From positions 1-54,986 of the forward strand of contig DASRDP010000115.1 in assembly GCA_035652535.1 (NCBI GenBank): 54,986 bases of DNA, given 5' to 3'. Below the pieces are notes generated by a model that made no database searches, was not told the origin of the DNA, and worked only from the letters and a program-made list of their open reading frames with translations. The DNA is from Chloroflexota bacterium. GTDB taxonomy: Bacteria > Chloroflexota > UBA6077 > SHYK01. Both the position numbers and the translations under genes were made by a program. Below, piece by piece: positions 37,489 through 45,666 of this stretch. The first letter of the stretch is position 1, and each line of letters starts with the position of its first letter.

Positions 37489-38911
37489 GGTCCGAGCCGC
37501 CTCCGGAGATTTTCGAATCGTGCGCCTGTTGCGGAACTGTAACATTCCGGAACTCGACGATGATGAGCGCGACGATGAGCCAGAAGAGCGCTTCCATGTG
37601 GGGAAGGCGCAGGTCGAAGAAGTAGTGGTCAAAGAGGCCCGCGATAAGCGCGGCGCCCAGGGCCGCTTCGAGTCCGCGGCGTCGGAGCCGATTGTCGGCG
37701 GTCGTCGGCGTGCGCCAGGATTGCGTCAATGCGAGCCCAACGGTGAGGAGGAAGGCGGCGAGGCCGATGAGCCCCATATGCTCGGCCATCTGGAGGTACA
37801 GATTCGAGACCCCCACGGAGAGATCGACGCGTGGCGATGCGCCAAATCCCACGCCCATCATTGGGAAACGGGAGATGAGGTTCGCCGCGTTGCGATACTC
37901 CTCGATCCGCATGGCCGTCGCCTGGTCCTGGATGGTGAGCGCAGCAAGAAGCCGACCGGCATAGTCGTGCGTCTGGGGAGCGACGGCTACCACGGCGAGG
38001 CCGATGGGTACGGCCGCAAGCAGGCGCCGGTCCGCCACGACCGCGAGGTACGCGAGGCCCGCCGCCAGCCCGACCCATGCGCTGCGCGAGTAGGTCAGGG
38101 CGAGCGCGAGAAGCATCGGCAGACAGAATCCCACCAAGGCGCCCCGCCTCAGCACGGGCGTGGGCGCGAGGATTTCCGCCGCCAGCAGGATAGCGGGAAG
38201 CATGAGCGTTCCCCCCAGAACGTTGGGGTCGATCAGCGTTCCCGTCGCACGGAGAGTCGCTGTGCCCTCGATTGGGCGCATCACGTCCGGTCCGGTCGGG
38301 TAACCGAGAGGGCTCAGCGCCGAGAGCAGCGTGATCGACGTTCCCGTGGGCAGCAGATACAGAACGATCGCGACGCCTCCCGCGACGGCTCCGCCCACGA
38401 TGAGCGCGCGAATTGTTCGGGAGACGCCGCGATCGTTCCGTAGCGCCTGGACGGCGGTAAAGGCCAGAATCGCGCCGCTCATGAGCTTCCCAAACAGGCG
38501 GACATCCTCTGATGAGCTGGGGGCCGCCGCCGTCCCCAGCAACAAGGCCGCGCACGCGAGGCCTACGAAGAGGGCGAGGGCCAGGTGGGGCTCCGCGACG
38601 ACGAGCGGCTCGCGCCGGCGAAGCGCCCGCGCGATGCACGCGGCGAGGAGCGCTCCGAGGACGACATCCACAAAGGTCGGCGCAACGACGATGCGAAACG
38701 GGAGCACCGCGAACGGTACGGTGAGGCAGAGCAGCGCGAAGAGAACGACCCCGACCTCGGGCCGCCGCAGGATTGCCCAGGCGATCATCAGCGTCGCGCA
38801 CGCCGCGGCGATCCCGAAGATCCCCCACCACGCTGTTGCCCCTGCTCCTGCGCCCACGACCACGGCAAGGACGGCGCGCGATGCCGCCGGGTGCGCCCGG
38901 ATTGCGATCAA
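37457..38911 (-). CDS. O-antigen ligase / polymerase family membrane protein (second copy)
   Basis: A 484-aa polytopic protein with about 11 hydrophobic segments and an extracytoplasmic loop holding MGVGFGASPRVDLSVGVSNLYLQM, in the position of the Wzy_C loop. It shares family but not close sequence with the protein at 1066-2511. The cytoplasmic C-terminal tail after VEFRNVTV is short and hydrophilic. It overlaps the glycosyltransferase by 4 bp and the cyclase start by 32 bp. Role: polymerisation or ligation of a surface glycan; the acceptor is unknown. Confidence 0.83.
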   Translation of the reverse strand: MIAIRAHPAASRAVLAVVVGAGAGATAWWGIFGIAAACATLMIAWAILRRPEVGVVLFALLCLTVPFAVLPFRIVVAPTFVDVVLGALLAACIARALRRREPLVVAEPHLALALFVGLACAALLLGTAAAPSSSEDVRLFGKLMSGAILAFTAVQALRNDRGVSRTIRALIVGGAVAGGVAIVLYLLPTGTSITLLSALSPLGYPTGPDVMRPIEGTATLRATGTLIDPNVLGGTLMLPAILLAAEILAPTPVLRRGALVGFCLPMLLALALTYSRSAWVGLAAGLAYLAVVADRRLLAAVPIGLAVVAVAPQTHDYAGRLLAALTIQDQATAMRIEEYRNAANLISRFPMMGVGFGASPRVDLSVGVSNLYLQMAEHMGLIGLAAFLLTVGLALTQSWRTPTTADNRLRRRGLEAALGAALIAGLFDHYFFDLRLPHMEALFWLIVALIIVEFRNVTVPQQAHDSKISGGGSDHGRRDQSPGG

Positions 38912-40176
38912 CCCGGAGTCCTACGCTGCAGCACGCGTCCGTAGAAGGCCACCGTCGCGCGTGCCACGTCGGGCCACGTGAATCGGGCGGCAAAGTCGCG
39001 CCCAGCCTGAGCGAGGCGCGCGCGCCGCGGGGCATCGTTCCAGAGTCGATAGATCGCGCGGGCGAGTGCCGCGTCATCGTTTCTCGGGACTATCTCGACG
39101 GCGCTCTCGAGCGCGCGGACGGGCTCGGGATCGCGGAACGGTGCAATTTGGTGCTTCGAGGCAACAGGAGGCGATGGGGTTGGCTCCGTCGTGACGACCG
39201 CGCTGCCGTGCGCGAGGCACGAGAGCAGGCTGCTCCGCCCGAGGCTGGCTCCATCGGCATACGGCAGGACTATCAGATCTGCCGCTGCCAGGGCGGACGA
39301 GATCTCGGGCGGTGCGTCGAAGCCCGACCACGTGATGCGCGAGCCGACCCCAAGCTCGCCGGCCAGGGCGCGCACGCGGGCCGCGGTGGCGCGGTTCTTG
39401 GGGTCCGCGGAACCGACTTCATCGCCGATAAACAGGAGCCGAAAGCCGAGGTTCGCGCGTTGGAGCCGCTCGGCTGCCCGTACGAGCGATTCAATGCCCT
39501 TCGTGGCGTTGATGAAGCCGAAGTGCGCCAGACACAGCTCGTCCTCGCGGATCGCCCACCGGGCACGCGTCCGGGTGCGGGAGGAGGTCGATGATGGAAC
39601 GAGCGTGGGCCCCATCGGGATCCAGGCAGCGGTTCGCAAGGGGCGCGCGAGGGCCAGATCGGCCGGATTGGTGAAGATGGCGCCGGCGCTTGCGCCCAGG
39701 AGCACGGACACCGCAAGTCGGCGCAGCGGGCCGGCTTTGGGAAACAGGTACGGGGCGCGCAGATCGTGGAATGTCGTCACAACGGGAAGACGGAGCCCGT
39801 TCAGCCCGAGGAGCAGCGGGAAGACGTTGATTGACGGCGCCATATCGAACGCGGCCGTCTGGTACTGGAGGTGCACGATGTCGGCCTGCGCGGAGGCAAC
39901 GGCGTCGAAGATTTCGCGACGGTACCGATGGCTCCAGCCCGGGATCTCGATCCGTTCGATCTCCCTGCCGCCGACTGACGCGCGGCACGGATCGGAGGCT
40001 CTTCCGTCCCGGGCCGTCGTGACGACGGTGACCCGACTTCCCAGATTGGCCAGGTGATGGGCAAGGAGCGCGGTGTAGTCCGAAACACCGCCGATGGCAG
40101 GTGGGTACTCTCCCGTCACGATGCAGACGTCAGGAGGCCGTTCCGCCGCCTGATTCGCCGTCGGTACAGGCGTCAC
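38908..40176 (-). CDS. family 4 glycosyltransferase
   Basis: A 422-aa GT-B enzyme. The N-terminal Gly-rich loop is VTGEYPPAIGGVSDYTALLA, which fits donor or acceptor binding in GT4 enzymes, and the C-terminal half has LLFIGDEVGSADPKN and the nucleotide-binding PYADGASLGRSSLLSCLAHG (the E-x7-E motif is altered). GTG start. It is 6 bp from the M24-like gene and overlaps the O-antigen-ligase-like gene, so it belongs to a glycan assembly set. Donor sugar unknown. Confidence 0.85.
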   Translation of the reverse strand: MTPVPTANQAAERPPDVCIVTGEYPPAIGGVSDYTALLAHHLANLGSRVTVVTTARDGRASDPCRASVGGREIERIEIPGWSHRYRREIFDAVASAQADIVHLQYQTAAFDMAPSINVFPLLLGLNGLRLPVVTTFHDLRAPYLFPKAGPLRRLAVSVLLGASAGAIFTNPADLALARPLRTAAWIPMGPTLVPSSTSSRTRTRARWAIREDELCLAHFGFINATKGIESLVRAAERLQRANLGFRLLFIGDEVGSADPKNRATAARVRALAGELGVGSRITWSGFDAPPEISSALAAADLIVLPYADGASLGRSSLLSCLAHGSAVVTTEPTPSPPVASKHQIAPFRDPEPVRALESAVEIVPRNDDAALARAIYRLWNDAPRRARLAQAGRDFAARFTWPDVARATVAFYGRVLQRRTPG

Positions 40177-40182
40177 GCTCGG

Positions 40183-41397
40183 TTAACGCGCGACGATCAT
40201 CTCGTGCGGGGCATGGCCCATTCGCACCGTGCCGTTGGCGGACACGCGGCACGTGTCTCCCCAGGCGATGCTGCTCGCGCCAACGGAGACGCTCGGCTTG
40301 ATGATGAACACGCCGTTTTCCGGAAACCGCCAGTCTCCGTATCGCTCGATCGCCTCGTCGTTGGTGGCGAGGGGCACGTCATCCCCCAGCCCACGACCGT
40401 GGCAGACAAAGCGGGCCGTCGCATTCGCGAGCGGTCCGCTCGCTGGGCGCAGGGCATCGCCGATCTGCTGCGTCTTCTTCATGGCTTCGGCCAGGGTCAC
40501 GCCGGGCCGCAAGAAGTCGAGGAGCCGAGCGTACATCTCGCCGTGATACTCGATCAGGTCCATGTACAGAGGATCGCAGCGCCGGACCGCCACTGGCCTC
40601 ACTTGCTGCGCCCGGTAGCCGATGATCGAAGACTCGAGCTCGTTGATGATGATCTCGCCGTCCTGCAAGATCTTGCGCTGAGGTCGCGTGAGCGTTCGCG
40701 TGGGGGGATCGTGGGCGATCCAATTGAAGTGGACCGAGAGTTCGCTGCCCCGGCTGAACATGGCATTCATCGCAGCGGCCCAGACCTCGTAGTCGCGGAC
40801 GCCGGGCTTGGCCGCCCACTCGACTTCGGCTTCCACCGCGCGCTCGACGAGATCGACCGAGTCCTGAAGAACGTCGATCTCCTCCTGGCTCTTGACGCAG
40901 CGGACCTCCTGGAGAAGATCGGTAGCGTTGACGATTTCCGAGTTGGGAACGGCCTTCGCGATCGCCTCGTAGGTGCCGTGGAGAATGGTTCCCTCGGGGG
41001 TGCGCGTGCCGCCGGCGAGGCCGCAGATCCCGATCCGTTTGCCGTCCGCCTTCAGCTCGCGCAGTCGCTCCGCCATGGCGCGTCCGTAGTGGCGATTGAC
41101 GTCGCGTACGTCTGAGACCCAGTTTTGGACCCGGGGTCCCCAGCGAATGGCGGACGTTGCGACGACGGTTGGCTCGTCGTCGATCGGGAAGACGCAGCCA
41201 ATGGACGCATCCGCTCCTCCACCGCAGTGCGAGAGATAGCGAGCGTCCGCCTGCCAGTCGGTGGAGTTGCCGTTGTTCGGCGGAGCGATAATGACGTCGA
41301 TGCCATCGCGGGCCATCAGCGCGCGAACAGCCTTCCATCGCCGATCGCGCTCGGCGATGGAGAAGCGTCGGTAATCGTACATCGTTTCCTGCGTCAT
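40183..41397 (-). CDS. M24-fold protein, probably without the peptidase metal site
   Basis: A 404-aa protein with the creatinase-like N-terminal domain (1-150) and the M24 pita-bread domain (about 170-400). Read against M24 motifs, the usual first metal Asp pair (in D-x-G...GY..D) appears as NELESSIIGYRAQQVRP. The His remains in CHGRGLGDDVPL, but the later Glu positions read FIIKPSV and WGDTCRV. Four of the five ligands seem replaced, as in metal-free creatinase, so a non-peptidase hydrolase or binding role is possible. It is a paralogue of 46961-48145. My alignment is by eye. Confidence 0.75.
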   Translation of the reverse strand: MTQETMYDYRRFSIAERDRRWKAVRALMARDGIDVIIAPPNNGNSTDWQADARYLSHCGGGADASIGCVFPIDDEPTVVATSAIRWGPRVQNWVSDVRDVNRHYGRAMAERLRELKADGKRIGICGLAGGTRTPEGTILHGTYEAIAKAVPNSEIVNATDLLQEVRCVKSQEEIDVLQDSVDLVERAVEAEVEWAAKPGVRDYEVWAAAMNAMFSRGSELSVHFNWIAHDPPTRTLTRPQRKILQDGEIIINELESSIIGYRAQQVRPVAVRRCDPLYMDLIEYHGEMYARLLDFLRPGVTLAEAMKKTQQIGDALRPASGPLANATARFVCHGRGLGDDVPLATNDEAIERYGDWRFPENGVFIIKPSVSVGASSIAWGDTCRVSANGTVRMGHAPHEMIVAR

Positions 41398-41429
41398 GGC
41401 GCATCCAACCTCAGTTTCTCAGCGTCCCG

Positions 41430-42029
41430 CTACGACGACCGAAAGCCGCGAGCGATCTTCTTCATCGGGCCCTCGTCCACAAGGGCGAACATCTCCGCGA
41501 GCGGGCGGTTCACAACGGCGAATTCCGCGTTGATCTTGAGCCGTGCGTCCGGAATGTAGACGGCCTCCATGTCCGTGATGGGGATGAATTCGTTCGGGAG
41601 CTCCTCGAGGGCGTTCTTGATCTGGAATGCTCGCCTCAGGTGGATCGTGCCGCGCAGCTCAAAGGGCGGGACGATGACGATCGCCTCCACCTGGGCTCGC
41701 TCCTCATAGAGCGCAGCGAGGTACTGCTGGCGAGCCAGCGCATGTTGCGGGTTATCGTGGGGGATCGCGAGCACGACCGCTGCTTTGGCGAGCTGAAGGT
41801 ACTCGGTCGCGCGCGCGAGGGCCTCACCGCCGACCTGAGGTGCCGGACCCAGGGGCTCGCGCACGCTGTTCTCCATAAGCAGAAAGGGCCGAACCTTGTC
41901 GTTCATCACGTCCGCCACGTGCCAGCGCGCCACCTCAATGTCGCCGCTGGCATGATAGGAGCGCGTATAGAACTCGACGCGAATCGGCGTGCGCGCCGTG
42001 TATTCGGAGAGGCGGCTGGAAGCGGTCAT
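41430..42029 (-). CDS. internally duplicated protein, partner of the AAA ATPase
   Basis: A 199-aa protein of unknown family. Residues 14-58 and 113-158 look like two copies of one domain: both have a G-x-I strand (GDIEV, GTIHL) and a late F-x-P/L-x-x-D/E-V motif (RPFLLMENSV, NEFIPITDMEAV), at a constant offset of about 98-99. The link (60-110) is helical. The ATG at 42029 is preferred over an in-frame 42131. It lies 19 bp after the AAA ATPase gene, so the two are likely made and act together. Confidence 0.6.
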   Translation of the reverse strand: MTASSRLSEYTARTPIRVEFYTRSYHASGDIEVARWHVADVMNDKVRPFLLMENSVREPLGPAPQVGGEALARATEYLQLAKAAVVLAIPHDNPQHALARQQYLAALYEERAQVEAIVIVPPFELRGTIHLRRAFQIKNALEELPNEFIPITDMEAVYIPDARLKINAEFAVVNRPLAEMFALVDEGPMKKIARGFRSS

Positions 42030-42048
42030 TGCCACAATCCCTTGCGTC

Positions 42049-43335
42049 TCAAAGTCGAACGAAGTAGCTGTCGCAGGCTGCCTCCAGCAGCTCGCGTGAG
42101 AGGGTGCGAGGCTGCTCCATGTATTCGGCAATGTCGATTACCTGGTCGAGAAGGTCGCGGGGATGGCAGCAGCGTGGCTCGATGCCGCGCCGATCGTAAT
42201 AGTCCAGGATGAACTCGACCGCGGAGAAATCGTACGGGACGCCCCGGCTCTCACAAATCCTGCGGAAGATCTCCTCGTACTCCTGGATCGTTGGGTTGGG
42301 CACTTCGATCTTGTATCGGATCCTCCGCAGGAACGCCTCGTCGACCAGGCTTGCAGGGTCCAAGTTGGTGGAGAAGATGATGAGCTGATCGAAGGGTACC
42401 GTGATCTCCTGGCCGGTCTGGAGATTCAGATAGTCCTCGCGCTTCTCCAGCGGAACGATCCAGCGATTGAGGAGATCGCGCGGTGAGACCTGCTGGCGGC
42501 CGAAGTCGTCGATGAGAAACATCCCACAGTTGGCCTTCATCTGGAACGGCGCTTCGTAGTACTTGCTCGTCTCGGAGTACACGAGGTCGAGCGCTTCCAT
42601 GGTCAACTCACCGCCGACGATCACGACCGGGCGCCGGGACCTCACCCACCGTCGGTCTCGCGCGTCGACCGTCTTATCCTCCGACTCCAGAGCCGCGTGG
42701 AAGATCGTGTCGAAGACCTTGATGACCTGGCCGTCATATTCAATGGCGTGCGGGACGTAGACGGCGCCGCCCAGAAGGCGCGCCGCGGTCTCGGCAAGCG
42801 TCGTCTTTCCGTTGCCGGGCGGCCCGAAGAGGAATGCCGACTGCGCCGAGTTAATGGCTGGCCCCAACTGGTTCATCAGCCGGTCGCTAACGACGAGGTG
42901 ACTGAATGCATCGCGAACATTGCGCCGATTCACAACGATGTCGTTGACGGTCTGAAGTCGAACGGCCTCTCGGTACTCCGCGAGCGCCACTGGGGCAGGG
43001 CCCGCGTACGCGCAGCGTTCCACAAGCTCGATTGCACGCGCGTTGCCCTTCGCGGTCATCACGTAGGTGTAGCTGGCCGGCGTCAGCGCGCTGCCACCGC
43101 GGACTTCCACGTATAGCTCACGCTTGAGTGCCTCCAGGACCCGATCCACCACCCCGAGGAACGGCAGGCGAAGGCGCTGAGCGATTTCGTAGCCGGTGGC
43201 CGTGCTGGCGTAGTACACGATCTTGAGGGTGAGGTCGGCGAGAAACTGCAGGGAGAGCCCCGTGTCCTCGACGGAGTGAAGCTCCCGCGGTTCAAAGGCT
43301 GCACGCTCCACGGTTGGCGCCCGGGGTGGATACAC
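42049..43335 (-). CDS. AAA ATPase with N-terminal winged helix
   Basis: A 428-aa protein. Residues 25-110 look like a winged helix (LADLTLKIVYYAS...GYEIAQRLRLPFLGVVDRVLEALKRELYVEV). The AAA domain has Walker A LFGPPGNGKTTLAETAARLL (about 169-188), Walker B CGMFLIDDFGRQ, sensor 1 LIIFSTNLDP and an arginine finger region FLRRIRYKIEV. The C-terminal lid is HPRDLLDQVIDIAEYM. It has a MoxR/RuvB-like layout but I do not recognise a named family. GTG 43335 with AGGAGG 5 nt upstream. The neighbours (prepilin peptidase, duplicated partner) suggest a pilus or secretion role (inference). Confidence 0.8.
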   Translation of the reverse strand: MYPPRAPTVERAAFEPRELHSVEDTGLSLQFLADLTLKIVYYASTATGYEIAQRLRLPFLGVVDRVLEALKRELYVEVRGGSALTPASYTYVMTAKGNARAIELVERCAYAGPAPVALAEYREAVRLQTVNDIVVNRRNVRDAFSHLVVSDRLMNQLGPAINSAQSAFLFGPPGNGKTTLAETAARLLGGAVYVPHAIEYDGQVIKVFDTIFHAALESEDKTVDARDRRWVRSRRPVVIVGGELTMEALDLVYSETSKYYEAPFQMKANCGMFLIDDFGRQQVSPRDLLNRWIVPLEKREDYLNLQTGQEITVPFDQLIIFSTNLDPASLVDEAFLRRIRYKIEVPNPTIQEYEEIFRRICESRGVPYDFSAVEFILDYYDRRGIEPRCCHPRDLLDQVIDIAEYMEQPRTLSRELLEAACDSYFVRL

Positions 43336-43399
43336 GAAAACCTCCTGCGCGTCATCGCCAGATCACGGCGCGAGCTGATCGACTCGGTTCCGTGCAGTT

Positions 43400-43428
43400 G
43401 GTGTACCATCCGCCCGCCCGAGGATCAA
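43400..43428 (-). promoter_or_regulatory. putative promoter of the AAA ATPase unit
   Basis: On the minus strand TTGATC (43428-43423), 17 bp, and TACACC (43405-43400) with a TGn extension precede the GTG of the ATPase by 65 bp. The -10 is weak, but the extension and spacing fit. Confidence 0.35.
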
Positions 43429-43452
43429 GGCTAGGCGGCGGACCGCGCCCTC

Positions 43453-44178
43453 TCAGGGGCTCATGAAGAGGGCGGCATATGCGCCGAGGCAGAGTCCCGG
43501 TCCGTAGGGTACGAAGTCCATTCGCCGTCGGCGGCCGGTGAGGAGCAGCAGGGCGATGACGAAGCCGTTGACGAAGCTGCCGAGAAACAGCGCGCTCACG
43601 ACGCGCGGGAAGCCCGTCATCGCGCCAATCATCGCTGCCAGCTCGATGTCGCCCTTTCCCACTGGCTCTCTACCCGGGTAGGCTAGACGCCCCCCGACGT
43701 AGAACGCGACGAATATGGCCAGCGCGGTCGCTACCCCCGCCCCGGTCGTGGCAATGTCGAGCCCGCCGACGGTGGGTGACAGGACCATTGCCGCGGCGAT
43801 CGAAGGGTAGCTGACCAGCGAATAGATGTAGCGGTGCCGCATGTCCATGATGGCGGTCAGAACGAGGACCGCTGTGTAGAAGCTGTAGACCAGCAGCAGG
43901 GCGGTTTGGCCGACGTGGACGCCCAGGAGAAGGAAACAGACGGCGGTGATCCATTCGATTCGGTCATATTCCAGCGGCGCGCCGCAGCGCTCGCAGCGTC
44001 GTTGCACGAGTCGCAGAATGGGGATGCGGGCGTGGCATGCGGGGCAGCGCGGCGCAGAAATGGGCGACAGGTCCGACGGAATCTGGTAGGCGACGTGGTT
44101 CAGCGCGAGGCCCACTGCCCAGCCGACCGCCGTCCAGACCACCAGAAGAACGCCCGCGGGCAATGCGGGCGCTAGCAC
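43453..44178 (-). CDS. prepilin peptidase (type IV leader peptidase, A24)
   Basis: A 241-aa membrane protein with about seven helices. The cytoplasmic zinc loop has CPACHARIPILRLVQRRCERCG (two CxxC pairs). The two catalytic Asp residues are in AIMDMRHRYI and GKGDIEL. It cleaves, and may N-methylate, type IV or Flp-type prepilins. No prepilin or pilus ATPase is in the window; the AAA ATPase just downstream is the nearest possible partner. It is 20 bp after mrp. Confidence 0.9.
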   Translation of the reverse strand: MLAPALPAGVLLVVWTAVGWAVGLALNHVAYQIPSDLSPISAPRCPACHARIPILRLVQRRCERCGAPLEYDRIEWITAVCFLLLGVHVGQTALLLVYSFYTAVLVLTAIMDMRHRYIYSLVSYPSIAAAMVLSPTVGGLDIATTGAGVATALAIFVAFYVGGRLAYPGREPVGKGDIELAAMIGAMTGFPRVVSALFLGSFVNGFVIALLLLTGRRRRMDFVPYGPGLCLGAYAALFMSP

Positions 44179-44198
44179 CCAGCACGCATCCGAAGCGC

Positions 44199-45323
44199 TT
44201 AGCTCTTGCTCGGGAGCTTGGTGAAGAACTGGACCGGGGCACCGGTCGCGGCCGGCTCGGGCGGTTCGGATTCGAGGGCGATCGTGCTGAGGCGCGCGGC
44301 CATCTGCTGGGCCGTGTCGCGGAACGCCGCGGCCACTGGTGAGTCTGGCTCCGCGACGACGATTGGCCGACCCTCATCCCCACCCTGCCGAATCCGCACG
44401 TCGAGCGGGATCCGACCGAGGAGCGGAATGTCATACTTTTCGCTGACGCGCTCTCCGCCCCCGTGGCCGAAGATCTCCGTTGTTTGATGGCAGTGCGGAC
44501 ACTGGAAGTAGCTCATGTTCTCCACGATGCCCGCGATCGGAACGTTCAGTTTCAAAAACATCCCGATGCCTTTTACGACATCTTGCAGGGCAACGTCTTG
44601 TGGCGTGGTCACGATCACCACGCCCGCCACGGGGACGAGCTGCGACAGCGACAGCGGCGCATCGCCCGTACCTGGCGGGAGGTCGACGACGAGGTAGTCC
44701 AGGTCGCCCCAGTCGACATCCTTCAGGAACTGGTTGATGGCCCCGTGCACCATCGGGCCGCGCCAGATGACCGGGTTGTCGTCATCGCCGATGAGGAAGC
44801 CGATGGACATCAGCTTGATGCCAAAGGCGACGAGCGGAATGATCTGACGCTGCTCGTTGCCGTATAGCTCAGGCTTGTCGTGGAACCCCATCATCAGGGG
44901 GATGTTGGGTCCGTAGATGTCGGCGTCCACGAGGCCCACCTTGGCCCCCGTGTCGGCCAGGGCGATGGCCAGATTGGTCGAAACCGTCGATTTGCCGACA
45001 CCCCCTTTGCCGCTCGCGACAGCGATGACGTTGCGAACGCCCGGGATGAGCTGTCCCCCGCCCTGGCGCGTGGAGGCCACGCTGAACGTCATGTTGACGT
45101 CAACGTGCTTGACGCCCGGGAGGGCGAGGACGGCGTCGCGAGCGGCGTCGTGCAGCGTCCCTCGCACCGGACATGCGGGCGTTGTGAGCACGACGTCGAA
45201 TCCCACATGATCGCCGTCGATCTTCACGTTCTTGACGAAGCCGAGGGAGACGATGTCTCGATGAAGGTCCGGATCCTGGACGACCTTCAGGGCCTCGAGA
45301 ATCTGGTCACTCGTTACTGCCAC
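44199..45323 (-). CDS. Mrp/ApbC iron-sulfur cluster carrier ATPase
   Basis: A 374-aa protein with an N-terminal MIP18/DUF59 domain (about 5-90, with DPDLHRDIVSLGFV and TTPACPVRG) and a P-loop ATPase domain (ASGKGGVGKSTVSTNLAIAL, VDADIYGPNIPLMMG). The cluster-binding CxxC is in YFQCPHCHQTTE. It binds and transfers Fe-S clusters. The start is ATG with no strong ribosome site. Its neighbours are a small protein and ArsA upstream and the prepilin peptidase downstream. Confidence 0.92.
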   Translation of the reverse strand: MAVTSDQILEALKVVQDPDLHRDIVSLGFVKNVKIDGDHVGFDVVLTTPACPVRGTLHDAARDAVLALPGVKHVDVNMTFSVASTRQGGGQLIPGVRNVIAVASGKGGVGKSTVSTNLAIALADTGAKVGLVDADIYGPNIPLMMGFHDKPELYGNEQRQIIPLVAFGIKLMSIGFLIGDDDNPVIWRGPMVHGAINQFLKDVDWGDLDYLVVDLPPGTGDAPLSLSQLVPVAGVVIVTTPQDVALQDVVKGIGMFLKLNVPIAGIVENMSYFQCPHCHQTTEIFGHGGGERVSEKYDIPLLGRIPLDVRIRQGGDEGRPIVVAEPDSPVAAAFRDTAQQMAARLSTIALESEPPEPAATGAPVQFFTKLPSKS

Positions 45324-45366
45324 TCGGCGATTCCTTTCGCAAATCGCGAATCACCCAAATCATACG

Positions 45367-45666
45367 TCACTCGATCTCCACCTCGCGGGCGCGGCGACGC
45401 GGTGTTGGGCGCTCGGTGTCCTCGATCATCTCATCGATCAAGCTGCGAAGCGCCAGGAGCCGCTCGCGCCGCGCGTTCCGCGCGTGGAGGATCATCTCGT
45501 CCGATGGTCTCGAGAGCGCCCGCAAAAGCGCCCGACCGGGGATGAAATCCAGAAGCAAATCTCGGAGCCCCGGGTCGATGCGGGGAAACTGAATGACAAT
45601 GGCGTCGCGGGGATATGCGCGCTCGGTGCGGGCGTGTTCCCGCTCACCTTCGCTCTCGTGCTCCAT
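45367..45666 (-). CDS. small hypothetical protein
   Basis: A 99-aa protein, acidic at the ends and helical and basic in the middle (DFIPGRALLRALSRPSDEMILHARNARRERLLALRSLIDEMIED). No membrane helix. Its start overlaps the 3' end of the arsA-type gene by 23 bp and it sits between two P-loop ATPase genes. I do not recognise it. It could be an accessory or partner of ArsA. Confidence 0.55.
   Translation of the reverse strand: MEHESEGEREHARTERAYPRDAIVIQFPRIDPGLRDLLLDFIPGRALLRALSRPSDEMILHARNARRERLLALRSLIDEMIEDTERPTPRRRAREVEIE

Noticed and set aside
41430-42131. Longer N-termini for the duplicated protein, ArsA, the M24 paralogue and SecF
   Set aside because: The extra residues come from antisense-like or upstream coding sequence, and the chosen starts match family starts or ribosome sites.
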